Positions 15,457 to 21,628 of a DNA stretch of 21,628 bases are shown piece by piece. The number at the start of each line of letters is the position of its first letter. Position 1 is the stretch's first letter. Made by a program: the position numbers and the translations under genes. The notes below the pieces were generated by a model. That model searched no databases. It saw nothing but the letters and a program-made list of their open reading frames with translations, and was not told the origin of the DNA. Origin of the DNA: Tissierella_B sp964485455 (GTDB taxonomy: Bacteria; Bacillota; Clostridia; Tissierellales; Tissierellaceae); assembly GCA_964485455.1 (NCBI GenBank), contig CAZAJU010000036.1, positions 1 to 21,628 of the forward strand, written 5' to 3'.

Positions 15457-16206
15457 ATGAACAAAAAATTGAATGTAAAAAAACTAGCTATTATTGGTAT
15501 ACTTGGAGGCATATCAACTGTATTGGGTATGACTCCTATAGGTTTTATACCTGTAGGCCCAACTAGGGCTACTATAATGCATATTCCTGTGATTATAGGA
15601 GCTATAATAGAAGGACCAGTTGTTGGTGCATTTGTAGGTTTGATATTTGGTATATTCAGCATTTTTCAAGCCATTACAAATCCTACTCCAGTATCATTTG
15701 TATTTTTGAATCCGTTGGTCTCTATTTTACCAAGGGTTTTAATAGGAGTATTTTCGTATTATATATATAACTTTCTTAGAAAAATTGGAGATAAAAGTAC
15801 TAGAGGTCTACTATATATATTATGGATTGGAATTGTAGGCTACTTGATTTATGGGATGTATCAAAACTTATTAAACATAGAAAGTATTTGGTATATAATT
15901 ATGAATATTGCCTTGTTGGTATTAACCATTGCCTTATTCTATTTTACAATGATAAAGTATAAAAAAGGTTCATTTGATTTGATAATATCAAGTATAGTTG
16001 GAACTCTTACCAATACTCTAGGTGTATTGGCTATGATCTATGTTTTTTATGGAGAAAGATTCGTGGAAGCCATAGGACAAGACCCTTCACTGGCTAAGAA
16101 AATAATTATCGGTATAGGATTAACTAATGGAATGCCTGAAGCCATAATAGCTATAATAATTGTGACTGCTGTTGTAAGGGGATTGAAGGGGAGAAATAGA
16201 GATTAG
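15457..16206 (+). CDS. panT: ECF transporter S component, probably pantothenate
   Basis: Membrane substrate-binding (S) component of an energy-coupling-factor importer; the shared ATPase and EcfT parts are not in the window. The N-terminal third (TPIGFIPVGPTRATIMHIPV at 26-45, then IIGAIIEGPVVGAFVGLIFG) and the C-terminal NGMPEAIIAII are typical of the S-component family often found next to coaX, hence pantothenate as likely ligand. Substrate is inferred from neighbour and leader, not from binding residues. At 249 residues it is longer than usual: about eight hydrophobic segments rather than six, the extra two being near 117-138 and 144-168. ATG 15457 follows GCGGAGGGG. coaX follows within about a dozen bases, so import and first CoA step are co-transcribed. 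Confidence 0.75.
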   Translation: MNKKLNVKKLAIIGILGGISTVLGMTPIGFIPVGPTRATIMHIPVIIGAIIEGPVVGAFVGLIFGIFSIFQAITNPTPVSFVFLNPLVSILPRVLIGVFSYYIYNFLRKIGDKSTRGLLYILWIGIVGYLIYGMYQNLLNIESIWYIIMNIALLVLTIALFYFTMIKYKKGSFDLIISSIVGTLTNTLGVLAMIYVFYGERFVEAIGQDPSLAKKIIIGIGLTNGMPEAIIAIIIVTAVVRGLKGRNRD

Positions 16207-16217
16207 GGGTGATAAGT

Positions 16218-17009
16218 TTGTTATTAGTAATTGATGTAGGTAACACTAATATAGTATTTGGACTATATGATGGAAAGAAGTTGGAATTTGACTGGAGGAT
16301 ATCTTCAGATAAGGATAGAACATCGGATGAATATGGGCTACTCTTTGATCAGATTTTTAGATATAACGATATAAGCATATTAGATATAGAAGATGTAATC
16401 ATATCATCTGTAGTACCTACTTTAATGCATACATTACCGGCAGCAAGTATAAAATATTTCAAAAAAGAACCAATAGTGATCGGTCCTGGAGTAAAGACAG
16501 GTATGAATATAAGATATGATAATCCTAGGGAGGTAGGAGCCGATAGAATAGTAAACGCTGTTGCGGCTTATGAGAAATATGGCGGCCCAGTTATAGTTGT
16601 AGACTTCGGTACAGCTAATACTTTTTGTTTTATTAGCAAGGAAGGTGATTATATGGGGGGAGTAATTACTCCTGGAATCAAGATCTCCGCAGAAGCATTG
16701 TTCCTAAGAACAGCTAAGCTTCCTAAAGTAGAACTTTTAAAGCCTGAAAAGGTAATAGGCAAAAATACTGTATCCAGTATACAGTCGGGTATAGTCAATG
16801 GATATATTGGTATGGTGGATCACATCATAGAACTCATGATGCAGGAGATGGGAGTAGTGCATGAGGAAATAAGCGTAGTTGCTACTGGTGGTTTCTCTCA
16901 GCTAATTGCAAGTCAAAGCAAATATATAAAGAAGATAGATAAGATGCTGACCCTAGATGGTCTTAGGATAATATATGAACGAAATAAGGATAGTGACTTA
17001 AGTAAGTAG
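16218..17009 (+). CDS. coaX: Type III pantothenate kinase
   Basis: CoaX phosphorylates pantothenate with ATP, the first step of coenzyme A synthesis, and unlike CoaA is not inhibited by CoA; it needs a monovalent cation. It has the ASKHA fold: the phosphate loop DVGNTN at 6-11, GADRIVNAVAAYEKYGGP at 107-124 and DFGTANTF at 129-136 are the three family motifs, with Asp109 the likely catalytic base. Most relatives have GTATTFD where this has GTANTFC. I choose TTG 16218 (263 residues): GGGGTGAT (16206-16213) is then properly spaced and the protein begins MLLVIDVGNTN as in relatives. The GTG at 16209 lies inside that ribosome site. Confidence 0.95.
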   Translation: MLLVIDVGNTNIVFGLYDGKKLEFDWRISSDKDRTSDEYGLLFDQIFRYNDISILDIEDVIISSVVPTLMHTLPAASIKYFKKEPIVIGPGVKTGMNIRYDNPREVGADRIVNAVAAYEKYGGPVIVVDFGTANTFCFISKEGDYMGGVITPGIKISAEALFLRTAKLPKVELLKPEKVIGKNTVSSIQSGIVNGYIGMVDHIIELMMQEMGVVHEEISVVATGGFSQLIASQSKYIKKIDKMLTLDGLRIIYERNKDSDLSK

Positions 17010-17027
17010 CGCTGCTACTTACTCTCT
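17001..17027 (+). terminator. Hairpin spanning the coaX stop, possible terminator
   Basis: AGTAAGTAGC (17001-17010) pairs perfectly with GCTACTTACT (17014-17023) around a 3-base loop. The coaX stop codon is inside the stem. The following CTCTTTA is a weak T tract, so it may be a partial terminator between coaX and dusB or a 3' end stabiliser. Confidence 0.5.
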
Positions 17028-17045
17028 TTAATATTGAGGTGAATT

Positions 17046-18011
17046 ATGAAGATTGGTAGTTTAGATTTAGATAATAATATATTTCTCGCGCCTATGGCTG
17101 GTGTAACGGACTTGCCATTTAGAATTTTATGTAGAGAAATGGGAGCTGGGCTTGTTTTCTCGGAAATGGTCAGTAGCAAGGGGATGTATTATAATGATGA
17201 AAATACAAAGGAACTTTTGACTGTTGATGAGAGAGAAAGACCTGTAGCTATTCAAATATTTGGCTCAGACCCTTCTATTATGGCTTATTCTGTAAAAGAG
17301 TTCTTAAATAATAGAGAAGATATAGATGTTATAGATATAAATATGGGGTGTCCTGCACCCAAGATTGTAAAAAATGGTGACGGCTGTGCGCTTATGAAAG
17401 ATGAGAAGTTAGTTGAAAAGATACTTTCTTCTGTTGTAAAAGTATCAAGAAAGCCTGTTACATGTAAGTTTAGAATGGGTTGGGATTCAGATAATATTAA
17501 TGGAATTGAAATTGCAAAGATTGCAGAGTCATCAGGTATAAGTGCAATAACTGTTCATGGCAGGACGAGGGATATGTTCTATTCAGGTGAAGCGGATTGG
17601 GAATTTATAAGCAGTATAAAGAATAACGTATCTATACCTGTTATAGGGAATGGAGATATTTTTGAGCCGGAGGATGCTATAAATTTATTAGAACAAAGCG
17701 GCTGTGATGCGGTTTCAATCGGGAGAGGTTCTCTAGGTAATCCTTGGATTTTTAGGAGGATATTAAACCTGATGAATGGAAAAGAAGATGATGTTCCATC
17801 TAATGAGGAAATAATCAAGATGGCCACAAGGCATTTAAATATGACATGTGATTTTAAGGGAGATAGGGTTGGAGTTAGAGAGATGAGAAAGCACCTTGCA
17901 TGGTATCTAAAAGGTATGAGAAACTCCAACGAAATTAAAAATAAGATAAATACTATCGAAGATAGAATTCAAATGGAAAAAATTCTTTTAGACTATCTAA
18001 ATACTTTGTAA
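17046..18011 (+). CDS. dusB: tRNA-dihydrouridine synthase
   Basis: Flavin enzyme that reduces specific uridines in tRNA to dihydrouridine using NADPH. The TIM barrel carries LAPMAGVTDLPFR (14-26), AIQIFGSDP (68-76) and DINMGCPAPKIVKNGDGCALM from residue 97. Cys102 in GCP is the proton-donating cysteine; CKFRMGWD (about 138) and HGRTRDMFYSG contribute to FMN binding; GNGDIF and GRGSLGNPWIF hold the FMN phosphate. A C-terminal helical tRNA-recognition domain follows. The length of 321 residues is normal. ATG 17046 follows AGGTGA. dusB sits just before lysS-rRNA in Bacillus as well, here with two genes between. It could be named DusB or Dus1; the exact U position modified cannot be read from sequence. 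Confidence 0.94.
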   Translation: MKIGSLDLDNNIFLAPMAGVTDLPFRILCREMGAGLVFSEMVSSKGMYYNDENTKELLTVDERERPVAIQIFGSDPSIMAYSVKEFLNNREDIDVIDINMGCPAPKIVKNGDGCALMKDEKLVEKILSSVVKVSRKPVTCKFRMGWDSDNINGIEIAKIAESSGISAITVHGRTRDMFYSGEADWEFISSIKNNVSIPVIGNGDIFEPEDAINLLEQSGCDAVSIGRGSLGNPWIFRRILNLMNGKEDDVPSNEEIIKMATRHLNMTCDFKGDRVGVREMRKHLAWYLKGMRNSNEIKNKINTIEDRIQMEKILLDYLNTL

Positions 18012-18017
18012 TATGGG

Positions 18018-18067
18018 TTCTCCTTCCTTCATATAATGGTGATAAAACTATAGGATTGGAGGGAGAA
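18018..18067 (+). promoter_or_regulatory. Hairpin masking the ribosome site of the next gene
   Basis: TTCTCCTTCC (18018-18027) pairs over 10 bp (one G-T) with GGAGGGAGAA (18058-18067), which is the only good ribosome site for the following gene. No T run follows, so it is not a terminator. A TATAAT at 18032-18037 lies in the 30-base loop, without a convincing -35. Confidence 0.5.
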
Positions 18068-18072
18068 GGGAT

Positions 18073-18987
18073 ATTTTACTTTATATTGTAGGAGGAAGAA
18101 GCTATAGGGCTTATCTAAAAAGAGGAAAATATAAATATTTACCTGAGTTTTTGATTCCTAAGATTAAACCCTGCAATCTTGGAGACCTAGTAAAAGAAGG
18201 TCATAATATAGGGAAAATAGTAGGTCTTAATACCAGTCCAATTAGGGACATAGGGGCAGCTAAGGGAGAGAAATTATTAAAGTTTCTATCAAATGAACTG
18301 ACTCCTGATTTCAAAACCATCTATTTTGAAGATATTAGAGATTTCGAACAAAGTTATCTGGATTTTATTTTAAATTCTACAGGTTTATGCCTACCTTCTG
18401 GGAAAGATATACGAATATTCAATTTGCCATATATAATTAGCCAGGTTTATGAAGGATTGAAAAAGTCCATAAATGCCAATGATACAATGATAATCTCCCA
18501 GGAGAAGGATACTCATTTAAAAATCATACTTCAACTTATGGATAAAATTAATTTCTTTACTTGTGTAGGCTTAGAGGATTTTATTCGTGAAGAGGTATAT
18601 AATGAGATTTTTAAATCCACAGGAGTATCTATATTTCAACCAATTCATCTGGAGAAGGTTGTAAGGAATTATAGTACTATTATCAATTTTTGTGAAGAGT
18701 TATGTTTTGACCTAGAGAATATAAGAAATCAAGCTGTTATAATAGATTTTAGTAAAAATAAACCTTTTAAAATACTAGAAAATTCCAAGAAAGATGTTAT
18801 ACTTATAGAGGATATTCAGCTTAAGATAAATACACTCAGTGAATGGATTGATGATTTTGTATCACCTGAACTATTTGAAGCTTTAGAAGAAACTTATAAG
18901 ATATTTAGCCATATTTATACAAATAATGACTTTTATCGAGTGGATGATTTTTCACTAAAGAATAAAAAAAAGTCGGGTAAAATATAG
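18073..18987 (+). CDS. Unrecognised protein, probable ATT start
   Basis: I do not recognise this family. The frame is open from 18046 and reads as normal protein from at least 18073 (LLYIVGGRSYRAYLKRGKY, then KYLPEFLIPKIKPCNLGDL), but the first standard start codon is TTG 18151, which has no ribosome site and would remove that segment. ATT 18073 lies 10 bases after GGAGG (18058-18062), giving 304 residues; ATT is a rare but real start (infC). An undetected sequencing error is the alternative. The protein looks cytoplasmic: no signal peptide or membrane segment, alternating hydrophobic strands and Glu/Lys-rich helices, possibly two alpha/beta halves, and a basic tail (KNKKKSGK). It lies between dusB and a strong greA promoter and has no clear partner. 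Confidence 0.7.
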   Translation: MLLYIVGGRSYRAYLKRGKYKYLPEFLIPKIKPCNLGDLVKEGHNIGKIVGLNTSPIRDIGAAKGEKLLKFLSNELTPDFKTIYFEDIRDFEQSYLDFILNSTGLCLPSGKDIRIFNLPYIISQVYEGLKKSINANDTMIISQEKDTHLKIILQLMDKINFFTCVGLEDFIREEVYNEIFKSTGVSIFQPIHLEKVVRNYSTIINFCEELCFDLENIRNQAVIIDFSKNKPFKILENSKKDVILIEDIQLKINTLSEWIDDFVSPELFEALEETYKIFSHIYTNNDFYRVDDFSLKNKKKSGKI

Positions 18988-18991
18988 AGGC

Positions 18992-19020
18992 TTGACAACT
19001 CAATTTACCTTGAATATAAT
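18992..19020 (+). promoter_or_regulatory. Full-consensus promoter upstream of greA
   Basis: TTGACA (18992-18997), exactly 17 bases, TATAAT (19015-19020): a perfect sigma-A match, the best in the window. It begins four bases after the stop of the preceding gene and lies about 260 bases before the greA start. Confidence 0.92.
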
Positions 19021-19026
19021 ATTTTC

Positions 19027-19102
19027 CATACAATATAGGAATTTACGTACATTAACACATAATTAAATTGAATCTATCAAAGGCCTTAGGCCTTGATTTT
19101 TT
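19027..19102 (+). ncRNA. Putative short leader RNA upstream of greA
   Basis: From the consensus promoter the transcript would start near 19027 and meet the terminator at 19077-19102 after about 75 bases. No ribosome site plus start codon is seen inside. It is either a small RNA or the attenuated leader of greA-lysS. In E. coli, greA is likewise preceded by a leader with a terminator that releases the short RNA GraL. No sequence relation is implied. Confidence 0.45.
19077..19102 (+). terminator. Rho-independent terminator in the greA leader
   Basis: TCAAAGGCC (19077-19085) pairs with GGCCTTGA (19089-19096), one A bulged, around TTA, followed by six T. It lies between the greA promoter and the gene. 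Confidence 0.8.
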
Positions 19103-19267
19103 ATGACCCAACTTAACCAATTGTATTGATTTGCAGGTATGTCCAATAAAACGAGTATCAAACTCGTGTTAATGATATCGAGCCATAAAGGACTCTATAG
19201 CTTATCCCTGTAGACCAATCTAAGGTAGCAAAAAGGTTGAATAACGAGATTGGATTATGATAATTAT
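19103..19267 (+). other. Structured greA leader after the terminator
   Basis: No gene is seen. Possible pairings are ACGAGT/ACTCGT (19151-19156 with 19162-19167), a bulged GAGCC/GGACTC (about 19180-19195), and CCAATCT (19215-19221) with AGATTGG (19247-19253). There is no T-box sequence (GGGTGGNACCGCG) and no known riboswitch that I recognise. I found no second convincing promoter, so greA may depend on read-through of the upstream terminator. Confidence 0.4.
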
Positions 19268-19282
19268 AAAGGAGAGAGTGGT

Positions 19283-19759
19283 ATGACTGAAAAGGATGTA
19301 TTATTAACATCTGAAGGATTGGCAAAACTAGAAAATGAACTTGATGATCTAAAATCAGTAAAGAGAAAAGAGGTTGCTGAGAGAATTAAGCAAGCACTTG
19401 CTTTTGGAGATATAAGTGAAAACTCAGAATATGATCAAGCTAAAAACGAACAAGCTAAGCTTGAAGAGAGAATTATTAAATTAGAGAATATATTACGAAA
19501 TGCAAAGTTAATTGATGAAGACGAAATAACAACAGATAGTGTAAGTGTTGGTTCAAAAGTAGTAGTTCTTGACATAGAATTTAACGAAAAAATGGAGTAT
19601 ACTATAGTAGGGTCAGCTGAGGCAGACCCATATAATGGTAAGATATCAAATGAATCTCCTGTAGGAAGCGCATTAATTGGTGGAAAATCTGGAGATGTTG
19701 TTGATGTTAATGTACCAGATGGAATTATAAAGTACGAGATACTAAGCATAACAAGGTAG
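19283..19759 (+). CDS. greA: Transcription elongation factor GreA
   Basis: GreA enters the secondary channel of RNA polymerase and rescues backtracked complexes by stimulating cleavage of the RNA 3' end. An N-terminal coiled coil (about 1-75) has the tip FGDISENSEYDQAK at 41-54, with the acidic residues Asp43 and Glu46 that reach the active site. The C-terminal FKBP-like domain includes SPVGSALIGGKSGDVV near 124-139. The length of 158 residues is exactly typical. ATG 19283 follows AAAGGAGAG (19268-19276); an in-frame upstream TTG at 19250 lacks a ribosome site. lysS follows 37 bases later with no terminator between, so the two form an operon, a common clostridial pairing. Confidence 0.96.
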   Translation: MTEKDVLLTSEGLAKLENELDDLKSVKRKEVAERIKQALAFGDISENSEYDQAKNEQAKLEERIIKLENILRNAKLIDEDEITTDSVSVGSKVVVLDIEFNEKMEYTIVGSAEADPYNGKISNESPVGSALIGGKSGDVVDVNVPDGIIKYEILSITR

Positions 19760-19796
19760 TTATTAATATTGTTTGTAGTACTAAGGAGGAAAACGG

Positions 19797-21278
19797 ATGT
19801 CGGGAACGGAAATTAATTTGAATGAAATGCTTATGATAAGACGTGAAAAGCTTAAAACCTTAATTGATAATGGAAAAAATCCTTATTTAATTGAAAAGTT
19901 TGATTTCACCCATCATAGCGAGAATATTAAAGCAAACTTTGAAGAATTGGAAGAACAAGAGGTGGCAGTTGCCGGCAGAATCATGTCAAGACGTGGACAT
20001 GGTAAGGTAAGCTTTATTGATATTCAAGATGCTGAAGGCAGAATTCAGATATTTGCAAAGCTTGATTCTCTTGGAGAAGAAGCGTATAAAGACTTATCCC
20101 TTTTAGACTTGGGAGATATAATAGGTGTTAACGGTCATGTGTTCAAAACTAAAGCAGGAGAAATATCTATAAGAGCTGAAAAGATAGAACTTCTAACAAA
20201 ATCATTACAGATTTTACCTGAAAAGTGGCATGGACTGAAAGATACTGACATTAGATATAGACAAAGATATACAGATCTAATCGTAAATCCTGAGGTCAAG
20301 GAAACTTTCATATTGAGAACCAAGATAATAAAAGCTGTTAGAGAATACTTAGATGATAGAGGATTCTTGGAAGTTGAAACTCCAGTGTTAGGAACTATAG
20401 CTGGAGGAGCTAATGCAAGGCCATTTATCACTCATCATAATACCCTTGACATAGAGATGTATCTAAGAATTGCAAATGAGTTATACCTTAAGAGACTTAT
20501 CGTTGGAGGCTTTGATAAGGTATATGAAATGGGTAAGATGTTTAGAAATGAGGGAATGGATACTAGACACAACCCTGAGTTTACAAATATTGAGCTATAT
20601 CAAGCATATGTGGATTATGAAGAAATGATGGATTTGACTGAAAATCTATTTGCATTTGTGGCAGAAAAAACTCTTGGAAGTGCAGTAATAGAGTACCAGG
20701 GTAAGGAAATCAATCTTACTCCTCCTTGGAGAAGATTGGATATGGCAGAGGCAGTTAAGTTATATGCTGGTGTGGATTTTTCACAAATCAATACAGATGA
20801 AGAGGCAGTTGCTGCAGCTAAAGCGAAAGGTCTTGAATTAAAACCAGGAAATACTACAAGAGGACATATATTAGCTGAGATGTTTGAAGAGTTTTGTGAA
20901 GAACATTTGATTCAACCAACATTTATAACAGGCCATCCTGTAGAGACATCTCCACTTGCAAAGAGAAATCCTAGTGACCCAAGAATCACTAATAGATTTG
21001 AAGCTTTTATCAATACATGGGAATTAGCTAATGCATTCTCCGAGCTAAATGACCCTATAGATCAGAGACAAAGATTTGAAGAGCAGGTTAAGGCAAAGGA
21101 AACTGGAGATGATGAAGCACATCCAATGGATAATGACTTTATAAATGCTATTGAGGTAGGTCTTCCTCCAACAGGTGGACTTGGTATAGGTATAGATAGA
21201 ATGATAATGATATTAACTAACCAACCAAGTATTAGGGACGTGTTGTTATTCCCAACAATGAAGCCAATAGAGGAATAA
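19797..21278 (+). CDS. lysS: Lysyl-tRNA synthetase, class II
   Basis: Charges tRNA-Lys with lysine in the cytoplasm. An N-terminal OB-fold anticodon-binding domain (about 55-140, with VAGRIMSRRGHGKVSFIDI) precedes the class II catalytic core. Motif 1 is around 182-198 (GFLEVETPVL), motif 2 around 243-268 (FRNEGMDTRHNPEFT), and motif 3 GLGIGIDRM at 461-469. MYLRIANELYLKRLIVGG (221-238) is specific to LysRS. The length of 493 residues is normal and intact. ATG 19797 follows AAGGAGGAAAA. It ends at a strong terminator and is followed by rRNA promoters, as in Bacillus where lysS precedes an rRNA operon. Confidence 0.98.
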   Translation: MSGTEINLNEMLMIRREKLKTLIDNGKNPYLIEKFDFTHHSENIKANFEELEEQEVAVAGRIMSRRGHGKVSFIDIQDAEGRIQIFAKLDSLGEEAYKDLSLLDLGDIIGVNGHVFKTKAGEISIRAEKIELLTKSLQILPEKWHGLKDTDIRYRQRYTDLIVNPEVKETFILRTKIIKAVREYLDDRGFLEVETPVLGTIAGGANARPFITHHNTLDIEMYLRIANELYLKRLIVGGFDKVYEMGKMFRNEGMDTRHNPEFTNIELYQAYVDYEEMMDLTENLFAFVAEKTLGSAVIEYQGKEINLTPPWRRLDMAEAVKLYAGVDFSQINTDEEAVAAAKAKGLELKPGNTTRGHILAEMFEEFCEEHLIQPTFITGHPVETSPLAKRNPSDPRITNRFEAFINTWELANAFSELNDPIDQRQRFEEQVKAKETGDDEAHPMDNDFINAIEVGLPPTGGLGIGIDRMIMILTNQPSIRDVLLFPTMKPIEE

Positions 21279-21300
21279 TTGAATATATTAAAAAATATAA

Positions 21301-21338
21301 AAAAATAACGTGGTATATCATTACCACGTTATTTTTTT
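21301..21338 (+). terminator. Terminator after lysS
   Basis: A perfect 15-bp stem, 21301-21315 with 21322-21336, around TATCAT, with A run on the left and seven T on the right. It could act on both strands, but no gene on the other side uses it. Confidence 0.93.
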
Positions 21339-21402
21339 GCATGGAGAATGCAGTAAAATTTCAAATACTATGATAGATTCTGAAAAAAACTTAAAATAAA
21401 GG

Positions 21403-21431
21403 TTGACTTTATTCTAATAAGAGAGTAATAT
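21403..21431 (+). promoter_or_regulatory. rRNA operon promoter P1
   Basis: TTGACT (21403-21408), 17 bases, TAATAT (21426-21431), in an AT-rich region with A tracts just upstream (21383-21400) that could act as an UP element. It is the first of two promoters before the rRNA leader. Confidence 0.7.
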
Positions 21432-21485
21432 AGTACAAGTTGACCCCCTAAAGGGAGGCAGCCAGAAAAAACTTTAAAAAAGTGG

Positions 21486-21515
21486 TTGACATAAACAATG
21501 AGTTTGTGTTAAACT
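21486..21515 (+). promoter_or_regulatory. rRNA operon promoter P2
   Basis: TTGACA (21486-21491), 18 bases, TAAACT (21510-21515). A-tracts directly upstream (21466-21480) resemble an UP element. Tandem P1/P2 promoters about 80 bases apart are usual for Firmicute rRNA operons. Confidence 0.7.
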
Positions 21516-21521
21516 AAATAA

Positions 21522-21628
21522 GTTCCCTAAGTGAGGGACGAACAAGCTTGAAACTTGTCAAAACTGACAGCTTTGAGCATGAACCTAGATAACTAAACAG
21601 TATGAGAATATTTGAATTAAACATTGAC
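21522..21628 (+). other. Leader of an rRNA operon, 16S outside window
   Basis: The GAACCTAGATAACTAAACAG string (21582-21601) closely resembles the conserved sequence that precedes mature rRNA in Clostridia. Small hairpins TCCCT/AGGGA (21524-21538) and ACAAG/CTTGT (about 21542-21559) precede it. The mature 16S sequence has not begun by 21628, so it should start within roughly 100-200 bases beyond the window. The assignment rests on this motif, the strong tandem promoters and the lysS-rRNA order of Bacillus. Confidence 0.65.

Noticed and set aside
19103..19282. T-box or lysine riboswitch upstream of greA-lysS
   Set aside because: The conserved T-box sequence and the lysine riboswitch core are absent. 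Only short, unspecific hairpins can be drawn.
1..21628. CRISPR array, transposase, phage genes, toxin-antitoxin or defence system
   Set aside because: No regularly spaced repeats and no proteins of these kinds were found on either strand.

Overview
The window reads as a chromosomal segment of a low-GC, endospore-forming, anaerobic Firmicute of the Clostridia/Tissierellia type. This rests on spoIIE, on AGGAGG ribosome sites with frequent TTG starts, on strong A+T codon bias, and on a gene order resembling the Bacillus/Clostridium yabR-spoIIE-tilS-hpt-ftsH ... coaX-dusB-lysS-rRNA neighbourhood. All genes lie on the + strand. Two runs of exactly 100 N (11610-11709 and 15152-15251) are assembly gaps, each inside a gene.

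Layout. 1-7135 holds housekeeping and sporulation genes: an S1-domain protein, SpoIIE, TilS, Hpt and FtsH, separated by clear promoters and terminators. The spoIIE promoter has the unusual 21-bp spacer and an overlapping 0A-like box. 7155-14372 is a metabolic cassette for succinyl-CoA to propionyl-CoA: split B12-dependent methylmalonyl-CoA mutase (two subunits), its GTPase chaperone MeaB, methylmalonyl-CoA epimerase, and the four subunits (alpha, delta, gamma, beta) of a sodium-pumping methylmalonyl-CoA decarboxylase. Together they would turn decarboxylation into a sodium gradient during propionate-forming fermentation (or run in reverse). 14285-15340 has an inverted-repeat-bounded intergenic segment and a P1-family (DmpA-like) peptidase broken by a gap. 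15333-17023 is a vitamin B5/CoA unit: a promoter, a leader with two look-alike hairpins that each bulge one A, a pantothenate-type ECF S component, and type III pantothenate kinase. 17046-21338 holds dusB, an unrecognised protein gene, greA and lysS. 21403-21628 carries tandem promoters and the leader of an rRNA operon whose 16S gene should begin just past the window edge.

The most interesting signals are mostly RNA-level: the paired bulged-A hairpins before the ECF gene (resembling the pan RNA motif), a consensus promoter plus early terminator before greA that would make a short RNA (compare E. coli GraL), and a 10-bp hairpin that would mask the ribosome site of the unrecognised gene, which seems to start at a rare ATT codon. 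No CRISPR array, transposase, phage gene or tRNA was seen. Most of the protein content is ordinary for the group.
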